Shown: one piece after another, positions 12,096-20,052 of the stretch
Layout of the letters: each line of letters opens with the position of its first letter
Position numbering within the stretch: position 1 is the stretch's first letter
Source: JALZKA01 sp963754045
Lineage (GTDB): Bacteria; Actinomycetota; Thermoleophilia; Solirubrobacterales; 70-9
DNA length: 64,000 nt
NCBI GenBank assembly: GCA_963754045.1
Contig: CAVWEN010000003.1
Coordinates: forward strand, 645,414 to 709,413
Direction of reading: 5' to 3'
Made by a program: the position numbers and the translations under genes
The notes under the pieces: generated by a model
Seen by the model: the letters and a program-made list of their open reading frames with translations, nothing else
What the model was told of the DNA's origin: nothing
The model's database searches: none

Positions 12096-12640
12096 GCGAG
12101 CACCCTCCCTTCAATCGTCACCTCGTCGACCTCGTCTTCCTCTTCCAGCCGCACGTAGACGCGCTCCTCGCGTGCCGTCGGCAGGTTCTTGCCAACGTAG
12201 TCGGGGCGAATCGGAAGCTCGCGGTGCCCGCGGTCGACCAGCACCGCGAGCTGGACGCGGGCGGGACGCCCGTAGTCGAAGAGCGCGTCGATAGCAGCCC
12301 TAACGGTGCGGCCAGTGAAGAGGACGTCGTCGACCAGCACGATCGTGCGGCCCTCGAGGTCGAAGTCGAGGTGGGAGGAATGGACCACCGGCGCCTGAGC
12401 GGGGGCGCGGGCGTCGATGTCGTCGCGGTAGAAGGAGATGTCCAGATCGCCGAGCGGCACCGTAGAACCGGCCAGCTCGCTCACCAGCGCGTGAATGCGC
12501 TCGGCCATGGCGACGCCGCGGGTATGGATGCCGACGATCGCGAGCTCCTCGCCCTCGCCGTTTCTCTCCACGATCTCGTGCGCAATCCGCACCAAGGTTC
12601 GGCGCAAATCATCACGATCAAGTACGACCTTTTCGCTCAC
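12092..12640 (-). CDS. pyrR: Bifunctional pyr operon RNA-binding regulator / uracil phosphoribosyltransferase
   Basis: A 182-residue PyrR. The phosphoribosyltransferase PRPP loop is VLVDDVLFTGRTVRAAID, and GIHTRGVAMAERI is the typical upstream loop. PyrR binds uridine nucleotides and then a leader RNA hairpin, repressing pyr genes, and it may also convert uracil to UMP. The start is a GTG at 12640, placed a few nt after a GGAAGGGG Shine-Dalgarno. That Shine-Dalgarno is part of a PyrR-binding element (12644-12675), so the protein probably represses its own translation and the operon behind it. It overlaps pyrB by 4 nt. Confidence 0.96.
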   Translation of the reverse strand: MSEKVVLDRDDLRRTLVRIAHEIVERNGEGEELAIVGIHTRGVAMAERIHALVSELAGSTVPLGDLDISFYRDDIDARAPAQAPVVHSSHLDFDLEGRTIVLVDDVLFTGRTVRAAIDALFDYGRPARVQLAVLVDRGHRELPIRPDYVGKNLPTAREERVYVRLEEEDEVDEVTIEGRVLA

Positions 12641-12643
12641 GCG

Positions 12644-12675
12644 CCCCTTCCTGGCCTCTCGGACCGGGTTAAAGG
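12644..12675 (-). promoter_or_regulatory. PyrR-binding RNA element in the pyrR leader
   Basis: On the minus strand this leader reads CCTTTAACCCGGTCC then GAGAGGCCAGGAAGGGG, immediately before the GTG of pyrR. It matches the binding-loop pattern known from PyrR-regulated leaders: UUUAA, a CNGUCC side, the GAGAGGC purine loop, then AAGG. CCGGTCC can fold against GGCCAGG around the GAGAGG loop. Because the AAGGGG end is also the ribosome-binding site, UMP-bound PyrR would block initiation directly (translational repression) rather than act through a terminator; none is seen in this 64-nt leader. Confidence 0.85.
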
Positions 12676-12704
12676 AACCGACGTGGCGAGACTAGCATCC
12701 AGAT

Positions 12705-13640
12705 ATGGCGGATCGCCGAATCCAGTTACCGCGTGGCCCGGTTCGCCCGACGAACCGGCTGCGCCCGATCGACCGCGAGGTGAACGAGGCAATCGCACGC
12801 CACTCCGCGGCAGGCTCGACTTTCGAGGCAAAAGGCGTCGAGAGCTTCGTCCGCCAGCGCGGCGACGGCGCCGACGTGGTCTGTCTGCACGGCGTCCCAA
12901 CCTCCTCCTTCCTCTATCGCCGAGTGCTGCCGGTACTGGCCGACGAGGGTCTGCGCGGGACCGCGTTCGACTTCCCGGGACTCGGGCTCGCCGAGCGCCC
13001 CGACGTCTTCGATTACACGTGGTCGGGGCTGGCGACGTGGACTGGAGAGGCGATCGACGCGCTCGGAATCGACCGCTGTCATCTCGTCGTCCACGACATC
13101 GGCGGGCCGATCGGCTTCGAGTGGGCGATCCGCAATCCGGAACGAGTTCTCTCGATCACGGTGCTGAACACGCTCGTCGAAGTGGCGAGCTTTCGGCGCC
13201 CGTGGCCAATGCACCCCTTCTCGATCAAGGGGCTCGGGGAGGTGTGGCTGCGAGCGAGCCCGCGCTTCCTGTTTTCCGAGATCTTCTACTCACAGGGGAT
13301 CGCGAAGCGCGCCCAGGTACCGCGATCGGACATCTACGCTCACATCGCGCTGCTGCGCCTACACGATCGCGGGCGCGCGTTCCTGAAGATCATGCGCGGG
13401 TTCGAGCTGACCCAGGAGAAGGAGCGGTTCTTCAAAGAAGGGCTGGCCGAGCGTTCGTACCCGGTTCGCGCCGTCTGGGGCGAGCGCGATCCGGCGCTAG
13501 GCATCGACAAGCTCGAAGCGGTCCAGCGTGCGTTCGACCTCGAGGACGCGATTTTGCTGCCGGCCAAGCACTTCCTTCAGGAAGACCACGCAGCCGAGGT
13601 CGGCCAGGCCATCGCAGATCTCGCCGCCCCGCTCGGCTAG
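12705..13640 (+). CDS. Alpha/beta hydrolase, haloalkane dehalogenase / epoxide hydrolase-like
   Basis: A 311-residue alpha/beta-fold hydrolase. The oxyanion-region motif is CLHGVPTSSFLYR and the nucleophile elbow is VVHDIGGPIG, with aspartate in place of serine. An Asp nucleophile is characteristic of haloalkane dehalogenases and epoxide hydrolases. The acid is probably the aspartate in AVWGERDPALG and the base the histidine in LPAKHFLQEDH. The residue after the nucleophile is isoleucine, where dehalogenases usually carry the halide-binding tryptophan, so dehalogenase activity is doubtful. It is transcribed divergently from pyrR with only 64 nt between starts, and converges with rnz with a 4-nt overlap. 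Confidence 0.88.
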   Translation: MADRRIQLPRGPVRPTNRLRPIDREVNEAIARHSAAGSTFEAKGVESFVRQRGDGADVVCLHGVPTSSFLYRRVLPVLADEGLRGTAFDFPGLGLAERPDVFDYTWSGLATWTGEAIDALGIDRCHLVVHDIGGPIGFEWAIRNPERVLSITVLNTLVEVASFRRPWPMHPFSIKGLGEVWLRASPRFLFSEIFYSQGIAKRAQVPRSDIYAHIALLRLHDRGRAFLKIMRGFELTQEKERFFKEGLAERSYPVRAVWGERDPALGIDKLEAVQRAFDLEDAILLPAKHFLQEDHAAEVGQAIADLAAPLG

Positions 13641-14599
13641 TCGTTCTCGGGCTTCTGCTCGCGAGCGCCGTTTTCGACCAAGCGCGGCTTGCCGCGTTCC
13701 GGAAACGGGATCTCGACGATGTCGAAGTCGCGTGGGGCGACCACATCCGGGAACTCCTCGCGCGCCTCGTCAAGCACAGCACCCACGTGGTAGCGCGACG
13801 AGATGTGGACAAGGGCGAGCATTTCGACCTGCGCCTCCCGCGCGATCCGGGCCGCCTGGCGCGCAGTCGAGTGCGCGGTCTCCCCCGCCCTGGCGATCTC
13901 GTCGTCGGCGAACGAGGCTTCGTGGACCAAGAGCTGTGCGTCGTGTGCAGCCACCCGCGTCATCTCGCACGGCGCCGTGTCGCCGGTGATGACCAGCTTG
14001 CGACCCGCACGAGACTCACCGATCACTTGGCTGGGACCCACGTCTCCGCCAGCGCCCGGCACGTTCTCTCCAGCCTGGAGCCGGGCGAAGTCCGGGCCCG
14101 CCCGAACGCCGAGGCGCTCGGCCTCCGCGGGATCGAACCGGCCGGGCCGGTCGCGCTCGATGAACGCATACCCATTCGCGCGCACCCGGTGCTCAACCGG
14201 GAATGCTCGTACCTCGAAGTCGCCGCGCTCGACCGCCTCGCCAGGCTTCAATTCGGTCAGCTCGAGCGGGTAGCGCGTGCGGCCGACGATCCGGCCGATG
14301 GTCGTGAACAGTTCCTTCAGGCCCGGCGGCCCATATACACGCAGTGGCGCCTCACGGTCGTGGAGGTCGTAGGTCTTGAGCAACCCCGGCACGCCCAGGT
14401 AATGATCGGCGTGGAAATGCGTGAGAAAGAGGTCGTCGACCTGCACGAGCCCGGTCGAGCGCTGCATTTGCCTCTGAGCGCCCTCACCACAGTCGAAGAG
14501 CAGCCGGTCGCCACCGGCGCGCACGAGCACGCAGGCAGTGGCCCTTCGGGCGCTCGGCACCGAGCCACCCGTTCCGAGGAATACGACGTCCAAGTCCAT
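13637..14599 (-). CDS. rnz: Ribonuclease Z
   Basis: A 320-residue metallo-beta-lactamase-fold endonuclease that trims tRNA 3' trailers. The zinc motif FLTHFHADHYLGVPGL is intact, and further ligands appear in FPVEHRV, VITGDTAPC and LVHISSRYH. The ATG at 14599 (MDLDVVFLGTGGSVPSARR) is the family start; an open frame upstream runs through the tRNA-Arg gene in antisense and is not coding. The gene faces the alpha/beta hydrolase and overlaps it by 4 nt at the stop codons. The neighbouring tRNA-Arg is on the opposite strand, 27 nt away. Confidence 0.95.
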   Translation of the reverse strand: MDLDVVFLGTGGSVPSARRATACVLVRAGGDRLLFDCGEGAQRQMQRSTGLVQVDDLFLTHFHADHYLGVPGLLKTYDLHDREAPLRVYGPPGLKELFTTIGRIVGRTRYPLELTELKPGEAVERGDFEVRAFPVEHRVRANGYAFIERDRPGRFDPAEAERLGVRAGPDFARLQAGENVPGAGGDVGPSQVIGESRAGRKLVITGDTAPCEMTRVAAHDAQLLVHEASFADDEIARAGETAHSTARQAARIAREAQVEMLALVHISSRYHVGAVLDEAREEFPDVVAPRDFDIVEIPFPERGKPRLVENGAREQKPEND

Positions 14600-14626
14600 G
14601 GACGAACCGTAGACTGATCCGCCTCG

Positions 14627-14699
14627 GCGCCCGTAGCTCAGTGGATAGAGCGTCCGCCTCCGGAGCGGAAGGCCGCAGGTTCGAATCCTGCCGGGCGCG
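14627..14699 (+). tRNA. tRNA-Arg (anticodon CCG)
   Basis: The cloverleaf is complete. The acceptor strand GCGCCCG (14627-14633) pairs with CGGGCGC (14692-14698). The D arm is GCTC/GAGC, the anticodon stem TCCGC/GCGGA with loop CTCCGGA puts CCG at 14660-14662, and the T arm is GCAGG-TTCGAAT-CCTGC. The discriminator base is G and no CCA is encoded. It reads the CGG arginine codon. Confidence 0.97.
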
Positions 14700-14703
14700 C
14701 TGC

Positions 14704-15633
14704 ATGAAGTGGAAGCCGGCCCGCAAGCGATCGCGCGATGTGATCGACGTTCGCGGCGCATCACGGAAGAGCGGTGGCTCCTCGAGCGGGCGTTCGATCC
14801 CGGGTGGACTCGGAAGCCTGACCAAGCTCGGCGGCGGCACCGGGGCGATCGTCGTCGTCGCGCTGCTTGCAATCCAGTTGATCGGCGGAAACGGCGCCAC
14901 GGGCGGGTTCGACGTTGGACAGATTTTGGGACCCGGAGCGAGCCCGGCGAGCGCTGAGAACCCCTCCCCCATTCCGCCCGGCAAAGACCCTCAGAAACAG
15001 TTGAAGGACTTCTCCAGTTACGTCTTTACTGATAGCCAGGACGTCTGGAACCAATCCTTCTCGGCCGACGGCGAGGACTACGACCGCGCTGAACTGGTTC
15101 TCTATTCGGACTCGGTCAACACCGGCGGCTGCGGCAGCGCAACCGCCGCGGTCGGCCCGTTCTACTGTCCGGCCGACTCGCGGGTCTATCTGGATCTCTC
15201 CTTCTATGGGGATATGGAGCGCCAGCTCGGCGCCGAGGGAGACTTTGCCTGGGCCTACGTGATCGCCCACGAGATGGGGCACCACGTCCAGAATGTGAGC
15301 GGCACCAACGAGAGGGTGGCACGCCTGGAAGGGAACGACCCGGACACCGCCAACGAGCTCTCGGTTCGAACCGAGTTACAGGCGGACTGCTACGCCGGCA
15401 TCTGGGCGGCAACCGTGTTTGCGGAGGGAGCGCTCGAGGAGGGCGACCTCGAGGAAGCGTTCAGCGCCGCGGAGGCCGTCGGCGATGATCGCCTGCGCGA
15501 ACAGGCGGGGCGCACGATCGACAGCGATAGCTTCACTCACGGCAGCTCCGATCAACGTCGGCGCTGGTTCGAGACCGGCTACTCCTCAGCGGATCCGTCT
15601 ACTTGCGACACGTTCTCGGCCGACTCCGTCTGA
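14704..15633 (+). CDS. Neutral zinc metallopeptidase (KPN_02809/YpfJ family)
   Basis: A 309-residue membrane-anchored putative metallopeptidase. The ATG at 14704 is 5 nt after the tRNA-Arg; the upstream open frame is tRNA sequence. A basic N-terminus is followed by one membrane segment around residues 38-60 (GAIVVVALLAIQLIGG) and an extracytoplasmic domain. The zinc site is AYVIAHEMGHHVQNV, with a further acidic motif RTELQADCYAGIWA that fits the third ligand and Met-turn region of this family. Physiological substrates are unknown. The last 55 nt overlap, in antisense, the 3' end of the coiled-coil gene on the other strand. Confidence 0.88.
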   Translation: MKWKPARKRSRDVIDVRGASRKSGGSSSGRSIPGGLGSLTKLGGGTGAIVVVALLAIQLIGGNGATGGFDVGQILGPGASPASAENPSPIPPGKDPQKQLKDFSSYVFTDSQDVWNQSFSADGEDYDRAELVLYSDSVNTGGCGSATAAVGPFYCPADSRVYLDLSFYGDMERQLGAEGDFAWAYVIAHEMGHHVQNVSGTNERVARLEGNDPDTANELSVRTELQADCYAGIWAATVFAEGALEEGDLEEAFSAAEAVGDDRLREQAGRTIDSDSFTHGSSDQRRRWFETGYSSADPSTCDTFSADSV

Positions 15634-16067
15634 GCGGCGCCGTTCGGCTCGCCGTCGAGCTCGACCAGCCCGTCCTCCGGCCTCAGCTCAATCACGGGCT
15701 CGTTGACCTCATCGCCGCGGCCGCGGCGCGTGAGCCGGGTGGTCGCGCGACGGAGCGGGTGCAGGGTGAGCGCCATCTCGTCCAGGCGCGGCTCGAGGCG
15801 GTCGATCGCCTCGGTCACCTTCTCGAAACCAGTTTCGAGGGGCTCGACCGAGCTGCGCATGACCACCACCTCGATTCCAAGCTCATCAACTCCCTTGCGC
15901 ATCGCGTGGACCTCTTCGCCCATGTACTTCACACCCGCGTGAATCTCGGCGAGCGTGTCGGCAACCTGCGGGAGCAGCGCCACCGAATCGCGGATCGTCC
16001 GAATCGTTTCGCTGATCGACCTGATGCTGTCGGTGATCGGGGCGAGGCCGTCAATCGGAAGCTTCAT
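15579..16067 (-). CDS. Predicted coiled-coil protein coupled to the MerR regulator
   Basis: A 162-residue protein of no recognised family. Residues about 10-95 are built of heptad-like repeats (ITDSIRSISETIRTIRDSV, ADTLAEIHAGVKYMGEEV, ETGFEKVTEAIDRLEPRLDE) that suggest a long coiled coil. Residues about 105-118 are basic (RRATTRLTRRGRG), and the tail is acidic. There is no signal peptide or membrane segment. The ATG at 16067 overlaps the stop of the MerR-type gene by 4 nt, so the two are likely made together. The 3' end overlaps the metallopeptidase gene by 55 nt on the opposite strand. Function unknown; a partner or effector of the regulator is a guess. Confidence 0.78.
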   Translation of the reverse strand: MKLPIDGLAPITDSIRSISETIRTIRDSVALLPQVADTLAEIHAGVKYMGEEVHAMRKGVDELGIEVVVMRSSVEPLETGFEKVTEAIDRLEPRLDEMALTLHPLRRATTRLTRRGRGDEVNEPVIELRPEDGLVELDGEPNGAAQTESAENVSQVDGSAEE

Positions 16068-16870
16068 CGCTTTCGCCCGCGTCGCTTGCGATCGTCGCCG
16101 CCCATGCGGGCGAGCTCCTTGCCGAAGGTGTGCTCGACCTGGTTGCTCATGGTGATCTGAAACACGGCGATAAGCGCCTCGGAGGCGAGCGGTCGCAGGC
16201 GCTCGATCGATTCGGCGACCTCGCCCCACCGCTCCTCGGGCGCACCCTCCTCCTGGAAGGGCTGCCAGACATGCTCGACGAAGAGCTGGGCGAACGCCTG
16301 TGCCGTGTACCCGCTCGAGCGCTGGATCACCTCCACGACATCGAGGACAGCGTCGATCGGGATCCCCAGCGAGAGGACCTGATCGGCCATCCGCAGCAGG
16401 CTGGGGCTGGGCACCTCGAAAGAGTTCGGGCCGGCGGGCACGAGCAGGCCCAGCTTGACGATGCGAGCGAGGTTGCGTGCGTTGACACTTTCACCGAAGC
16501 GCTCGCGAAGCTCACCCAGCTTGACGATCTCCGGGCGCTCCGTCTCGAACGGGGCCGTAACGGCGCGACGAAAGTCGAGCATTGCCTCGGAGGCGCGCCC
16601 CGAGGCGTTCTCAAGCAGGCGCTCAATGCCCTTGAGGTTGAAGCCGTCGGCCTGGAGTTCGGTGATCAGGCGCAGCCGGGCGACGTGGTCGGACCCATAG
16701 AAGCCGACCCGGTTGCGCACTTCGGGCGGCTGCAACAGACCACGGGCTTGATGTGCACGGATATTGCGCACGCTCATCCCGCTTTCGCGGGAGAGCTTTT
16801 CGATCGTCAGATCGGAGCCCGTGGTGGCAGCTTGCCCGTCCTCGACAACGTGCAGTGGTTCGGTGGCCAT
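16064..16870 (-). CDS. MerR-family transcriptional regulator
   Basis: A 268-residue regulator. The winged-helix MerR domain is near the N-terminus: LTIEKLSRESGMSVRNIRAH, then GLLQPPEVRNRVGFYGSDHV and LRLITELQADGFNLKGIERL. The remaining 180 residues are a helical domain of unknown ligand, longer than in metal-sensing MerR proteins and without obvious cysteine ligands. The ATG at 16870 is chosen; a TTG at 16912 in the same frame would add 14 residues. It is divergent from the 612-residue membrane protein gene across about 125 nt, so it may control that cluster as well as its coupled coiled-coil gene. Confidence 0.88.
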   Translation of the reverse strand: MATEPLHVVEDGQAATTGSDLTIEKLSRESGMSVRNIRAHQARGLLQPPEVRNRVGFYGSDHVARLRLITELQADGFNLKGIERLLENASGRASEAMLDFRRAVTAPFETERPEIVKLGELRERFGESVNARNLARIVKLGLLVPAGPNSFEVPSPSLLRMADQVLSLGIPIDAVLDVVEVIQRSSGYTAQAFAQLFVEHVWQPFQEEGAPEERWGEVAESIERLRPLASEALIAVFQITMSNQVEHTFGKELARMGGDDRKRRGRKR

Positions 16871-16995
16871 CGCAGGCGGGACGCTAGCACCAGGCGATGA
16901 TCCATACTCCAACGTGACATCACTTCATGTAACGTCGATCCGGGTCGAGTGTTAGACCTCTCGAACCCAGACGTCCCCGAATCCCAGGAGACCAG

Positions 16996-18834
16996 ATGAA
17001 TCTCATTGCCCAAGCAGCCTCGCCGCCCGCAGGCGGAGCCGCCCTTGACCAGGTGATTGTGGCCACCGGCGCCGCCACGCTGCTCACCGTCGCCCTGCTG
17101 GTGCTCGGCCTGGGCCACCGCAGCGGCCGCGTGAGCCTTCTCGGCCGATTGGCCGGGTTCTCCGAGCGGGTCTCGGGCATGCCGGGATGGGTCGCACTGC
17201 CCGCCGCCATTGCCGGCGGCGCCTTGATCATCGCCTTCGTGGGCTTTCTCTGGGACGTATCGATCCACATCGACAACGGCCGCGACGAAGGGCCGCTGGC
17301 AAACCCGTCTCACTACCTGATCCTCGGCGGCCTCTTCGGAATCTTCACCGCGGGCTTTTTCGCCTGCGTGCTCCCGTTGGAGAGGCCGTCGCGAAGCGCC
17401 GTCCGCATCGCCGGCGACTGGTACGCCCCTTTGGGAGGCGTTGTGCTGATGGCCTGTGGCGGCTTCGCGCTCGCCGGTTTTCCACTTGACGACGTCTGGC
17501 ACCGCATCTTTGGTCAGGACGTCACCCTCTGGGGACCCACCCACCTGATGCTAATCGGTGGCGCTGCCATGACCTTGATCGGGATCGCGATCCTGATGGT
17601 CGAGGGTGGTCGCGCCCAGGCAGCTTCGGGCGTCAAAGAAATCGGTTGGATTCGCTGGGTGCGGCGGGTGGCGCTGAGCGGCGGTCTTCTGATCGGCCTG
17701 TGCGTCTTTCCAGTCGAGTTCGACTTCGGCGTCCCGCAGTTCCGCATGGTCTTTGGGCCGATCCTGCTGATGCTGGCCGCTGGAATCGGGCTCGTCGCCA
17801 CGCGGATCTGGCTCGGTCGCGGCGCCGCGCTTGGTGCAGTCGCGTTCTTCCTTTTGATCCGGGTCGCCGTCTCGGTCCTGGTCGGTCCAGTACTCGGTGA
17901 GACAACACCTGCATTCGCCCTCTTCGTCGCCGAGGCGTTGGTGATCGAAGCGGTCTTCATCGCCCTTCCTCGCGCCCGGCCGGTGACACTCGGTCTGATC
18001 TCGGGCGTTGGCATCGGAACCTTCGGCCTGGCCGCTGAATGGGGCTGGTCGCACGTGGCGATGCCGATCCCATGGAGCGCCGAGCTGTTCCCCGAGGCTG
18101 CCATTCTCGGATTCACCGCCGCGGTAGCGGGCTCGATGGTCGGTGCGTGGATCGGTGAGCGGCTGGCGTCGGACACGCGGCCGCGTTTGCACGGCACCCG
18201 CCTTGGCGCCATTACCGGAGCGCTTGTGATCGCGCTCGTGGTCGGTTACGCGCTCGACAAGCCCGCAGTAGAGGGAGTCACGGCCCAGGTGACGCTGGCC
18301 GACGCCGGACCGGGCGAAGCGATCCCCACGGTCCGAATGTCACCCGCCGACGCGGCCGAGGGTGCGGAGTTTCTGAACGTCACCTCCTGGCAGGGGGGCG
18401 GCTTCGAGCTCGCCGAACTCGAGCCCACCGGCGAGCCGGGAACCTTCACAACCTCGACCCCGGTTCCGATCGACGGCACCTGGAAGACGATCATCCGCAT
18501 GTCGCGCGGCAACACGCTCAGCGGTGTGCCGATCTTCATGCCCGAGGACGAGGCGATACCGGCCCCTGAGGAGCCCGCGCTCGCGAGCTTCGAGCGGACG
18601 TTCGTCGCTGACCACGAGATCCTTCAGCGCGAACAGAAGCCCGCAGCGGCCTGGGTCACGGCCATCGCCTACCTCGTTGTGGCCTCGATCTCACTCGTCC
18701 TGCTGACCATGATCGCCTGGGCACTGCATCGACTGGCAGTCGCGGTCGAGCCGGAGCGGTCCCCCGGCGCGGTGGCGATGCCCGCACGCGAAGCCGATCA
18801 GAACCCGGCGCCGAGCCGGGAGGTGACGGCTTGA
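16996..18834 (+). CDS. Large polytopic membrane protein with a C-terminal extracytoplasmic beta domain
   Basis: A 612-residue protein I do not recognise. Roughly the first 420 residues contain about ten or eleven hydrophobic segments, with histidines at membrane edges (SHYLILGGLFG, PTHLMLIGGAAM, WDVSIHID). Residues about 430-545 look like an extracytoplasmic beta-rich domain; the passage PTGEPGTFTTSTPVPIDGTW resembles the end of FixH/YtkA-like domains. One last membrane segment lies near residues 555-580 (ITAIAYLVV-like, then ISLVLLTMIAWAL). The Shine-Dalgarno AGGAGA precedes the ATG at 16996. The stop overlaps a 46-residue membrane peptide gene by 4 nt. A role in copper or heme handling is a weak inference only. 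Confidence 0.8.
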   Translation: MNLIAQAASPPAGGAALDQVIVATGAATLLTVALLVLGLGHRSGRVSLLGRLAGFSERVSGMPGWVALPAAIAGGALIIAFVGFLWDVSIHIDNGRDEGPLANPSHYLILGGLFGIFTAGFFACVLPLERPSRSAVRIAGDWYAPLGGVVLMACGGFALAGFPLDDVWHRIFGQDVTLWGPTHLMLIGGAAMTLIGIAILMVEGGRAQAASGVKEIGWIRWVRRVALSGGLLIGLCVFPVEFDFGVPQFRMVFGPILLMLAAGIGLVATRIWLGRGAALGAVAFFLLIRVAVSVLVGPVLGETTPAFALFVAEALVIEAVFIALPRARPVTLGLISGVGIGTFGLAAEWGWSHVAMPIPWSAELFPEAAILGFTAAVAGSMVGAWIGERLASDTRPRLHGTRLGAITGALVIALVVGYALDKPAVEGVTAQVTLADAGPGEAIPTVRMSPADAAEGAEFLNVTSWQGGGFELAELEPTGEPGTFTTSTPVPIDGTWKTIIRMSRGNTLSGVPIFMPEDEAIPAPEEPALASFERTFVADHEILQREQKPAAAWVTAIAYLVVASISLVLLTMIAWALHRLAVAVEPERSPGAVAMPAREADQNPAPSREVTA

Positions 18835-18971
18835 ACCTCATCCTCCCAATCGCCGATCACGGCGACATCCTGGCCGCGCTGCCGTTCGTGCTACCGGCTT
18901 TCTTGGTGGTCGCGACGTTGCTGGGGCTTCGGGTGCTCGAGCGAAAGCGCGATAGTTCCGGCCACCGATGA
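18831..18971 (+). CDS. 46-residue single-span membrane protein
   Basis: A short gene starting at a TTG whose last two bases are part of the upstream TGA (TTGA overlap). A strong GGGAGGTG Shine-Dalgarno sits about 7 nt before it. The product begins MNLILPIADHGDILAALPF, has one hydrophobic helix (VLPAFLVVATLLGLRVL) and a charged cytoplasmic-type end ERKRDSSGHR. Its stop overlaps the ATG of the next gene as ATGA. Overlaps at both ends plus the Shine-Dalgarno make it a credible gene despite its size. It may be a small subunit of the 612-residue membrane protein. Confidence 0.75.
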   Translation: MNLILPIADHGDILAALPFVLPAFLVVATLLGLRVLERKRDSSGHR

Positions 18972-20005
18972 CACCGTCGCGAAACAGGGCGCTACTCGCT
19001 GCGGGCCTCGCCAGCGCCGCAGGCGGAGCCGCGGTAATACAGGCGCGCCGCACTGCCGCGCAGAGCGCCCAGCGCCGCGCACGCACGGACCGGGGTCGTC
19101 GGGTCGTCGTAAGCGGGTCGAGCGGCGGGCGCATCGAGGCCCGGGTGCACGGACCCGAGGATGCGCGCACCCTCGTGCTCGTGCATTGCTGGGTCGGCAC
19201 CCAGGAACTCTGGCACAAGCAGGTCGATGCCCTTGCAGGAAAACTGCGCATCGTCACCTACGACCACCGGGGGCACGGGATCTCCGATCCCGCTCCCGAC
19301 AACGACTACTCGCTCGCCGCGCTGGCCCTCGATCTCGACGCCGTGATCGAGGCGACCGTTCCCGACGACGAACCGCCGTTGATCGCCGGCCACTCGATGG
19401 GCGCGATGACTCTCGCTGCCTGGGCCGACAGCTGCACGGGCGAGGTGCCCAATCGGGCCTCCGGTGTCGCGCTGATGTCGGCCGGACTGGAGGGACTGGG
19501 GCTCGAGGCCCAGGTCGTTCGCGCCCTTCCTGGGCCGTTCGACACCTTTCGCGGCAAGCTGGCTGACATCGTCGTCGCCGCGCCAGGCGCGATCCGGGCC
19601 ACCCCCATTCCGCTCGCGTACGCCGTCGCCGCATATGCCGCGCTGGGCCCCTCGGCCGACCGCGAAGACATCGAGCTTGCCGCTCGCATGGCGCTCGACA
19701 CGCGCGCTCGGGCCCGCGCGGGTTGCGGTAGGGCGATGGCGCAGATGAATCTCTCCCACGCGGCCGAGGTACTCGACGTCCCCGCCATCGTGATCGCAGG
19801 CGCCAAGGACCTCCTGACGCCGATCGCCCACGCGGAGCGAATCGAGACCGCACTTCCCGCATCACTCGGCCTCCGCGTCGATCCAGAAGCGGGCCACATG
19901 ACCCCGCTCGAATCACCGGACCTCGTGAACGACGCCCTGCGCGAGCTGGCGGCGGCCACAAAAAAACGGCCGCCCAAGACGGCCGCAAGCCCACCACCCG
20001 CTTAA
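18968..20005 (+). CDS. Alpha/beta hydrolase, probably membrane-anchored
   Basis: A 345-residue serine hydrolase. Residues 8-25 are hydrophobic (ALLAAGLASAAGGAAVIQA) and could be an anchor or uncleaved signal. The hydrolase core begins near residue 45, with LVLVHCWVGTQELW at the oxyanion position (HC in place of the more usual HG), YDHRGHGISD, the nucleophile elbow IAGHSMGAMTL, an acid in VIAGAKDLLTP and a base histidine in DPEAGHMTPLE. The substrate is unknown. The last 20 residues are low-complexity and basic-proline rich because they are encoded over an inverted repeat that appears to be a terminator for the opposite strand. Confidence 0.88.
   Translation: MTPSRNRALLAAGLASAAGGAAVIQARRTAAQSAQRRARTDRGRRVVVSGSSGGRIEARVHGPEDARTLVLVHCWVGTQELWHKQVDALAGKLRIVTYDHRGHGISDPAPDNDYSLAALALDLDAVIEATVPDDEPPLIAGHSMGAMTLAAWADSCTGEVPNRASGVALMSAGLEGLGLEAQVVRALPGPFDTFRGKLADIVVAAPGAIRATPIPLAYAVAAYAALGPSADREDIELAARMALDTRARARAGCGRAMAQMNLSHAAEVLDVPAIVIAGAKDLLTPIAHAERIETALPASLGLRVDPEAGHMTPLESPDLVNDALRELAAATKKRPPKTAASPPPA
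19960..19985 (-). terminator. Rho-independent terminator for the dehydratase operon, inside the facing coding sequence
   Basis: Read on the minus strand this is CGGCCG, a 7-nt loop, CGGCCG, then seven T residues, a good intrinsic terminator for the thrC-to-dehydratase unit ending at 20053. It lies within the last codons of the plus-strand hydrolase (encoding KKRPPKTAA). A second hairpin without a T tract, CCGGGAGG/CCTCCCGG, lies at 20006-20030 between the two genes. Confidence 0.8.
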
Positions 20006-20030
20006 CCGGGAGGTGCTTCATGCCTCCCGG
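20006..20030. repeat. Intergenic 8-bp inverted repeat
   Basis: CCGGGAGG and CCTCCCGG flank a 9-nt loop, directly after the plus-strand hydrolase stop and before the minus-strand dehydratase stop. There is no T tract on either side. It may stabilise 3' ends of the convergent transcripts or assist termination. Confidence 0.5.
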
Positions 20031-20052
20031 AACCCCGGCCCGTCGCTCCCTG

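Noticed and set aside
12705..13640. Calling the hydrolase a haloalkane dehalogenase
   Set aside because: The Asp nucleophile fits, but the usual halide-binding tryptophan next to it is isoleucine, so only a general name is justified.
12224..14617. A 797-codon plus-strand open frame
   Set aside because: It runs through pyrR and rnz in antisense and the hydrolase in a wrong frame; no domain is readable and each part has a real gene in another frame.
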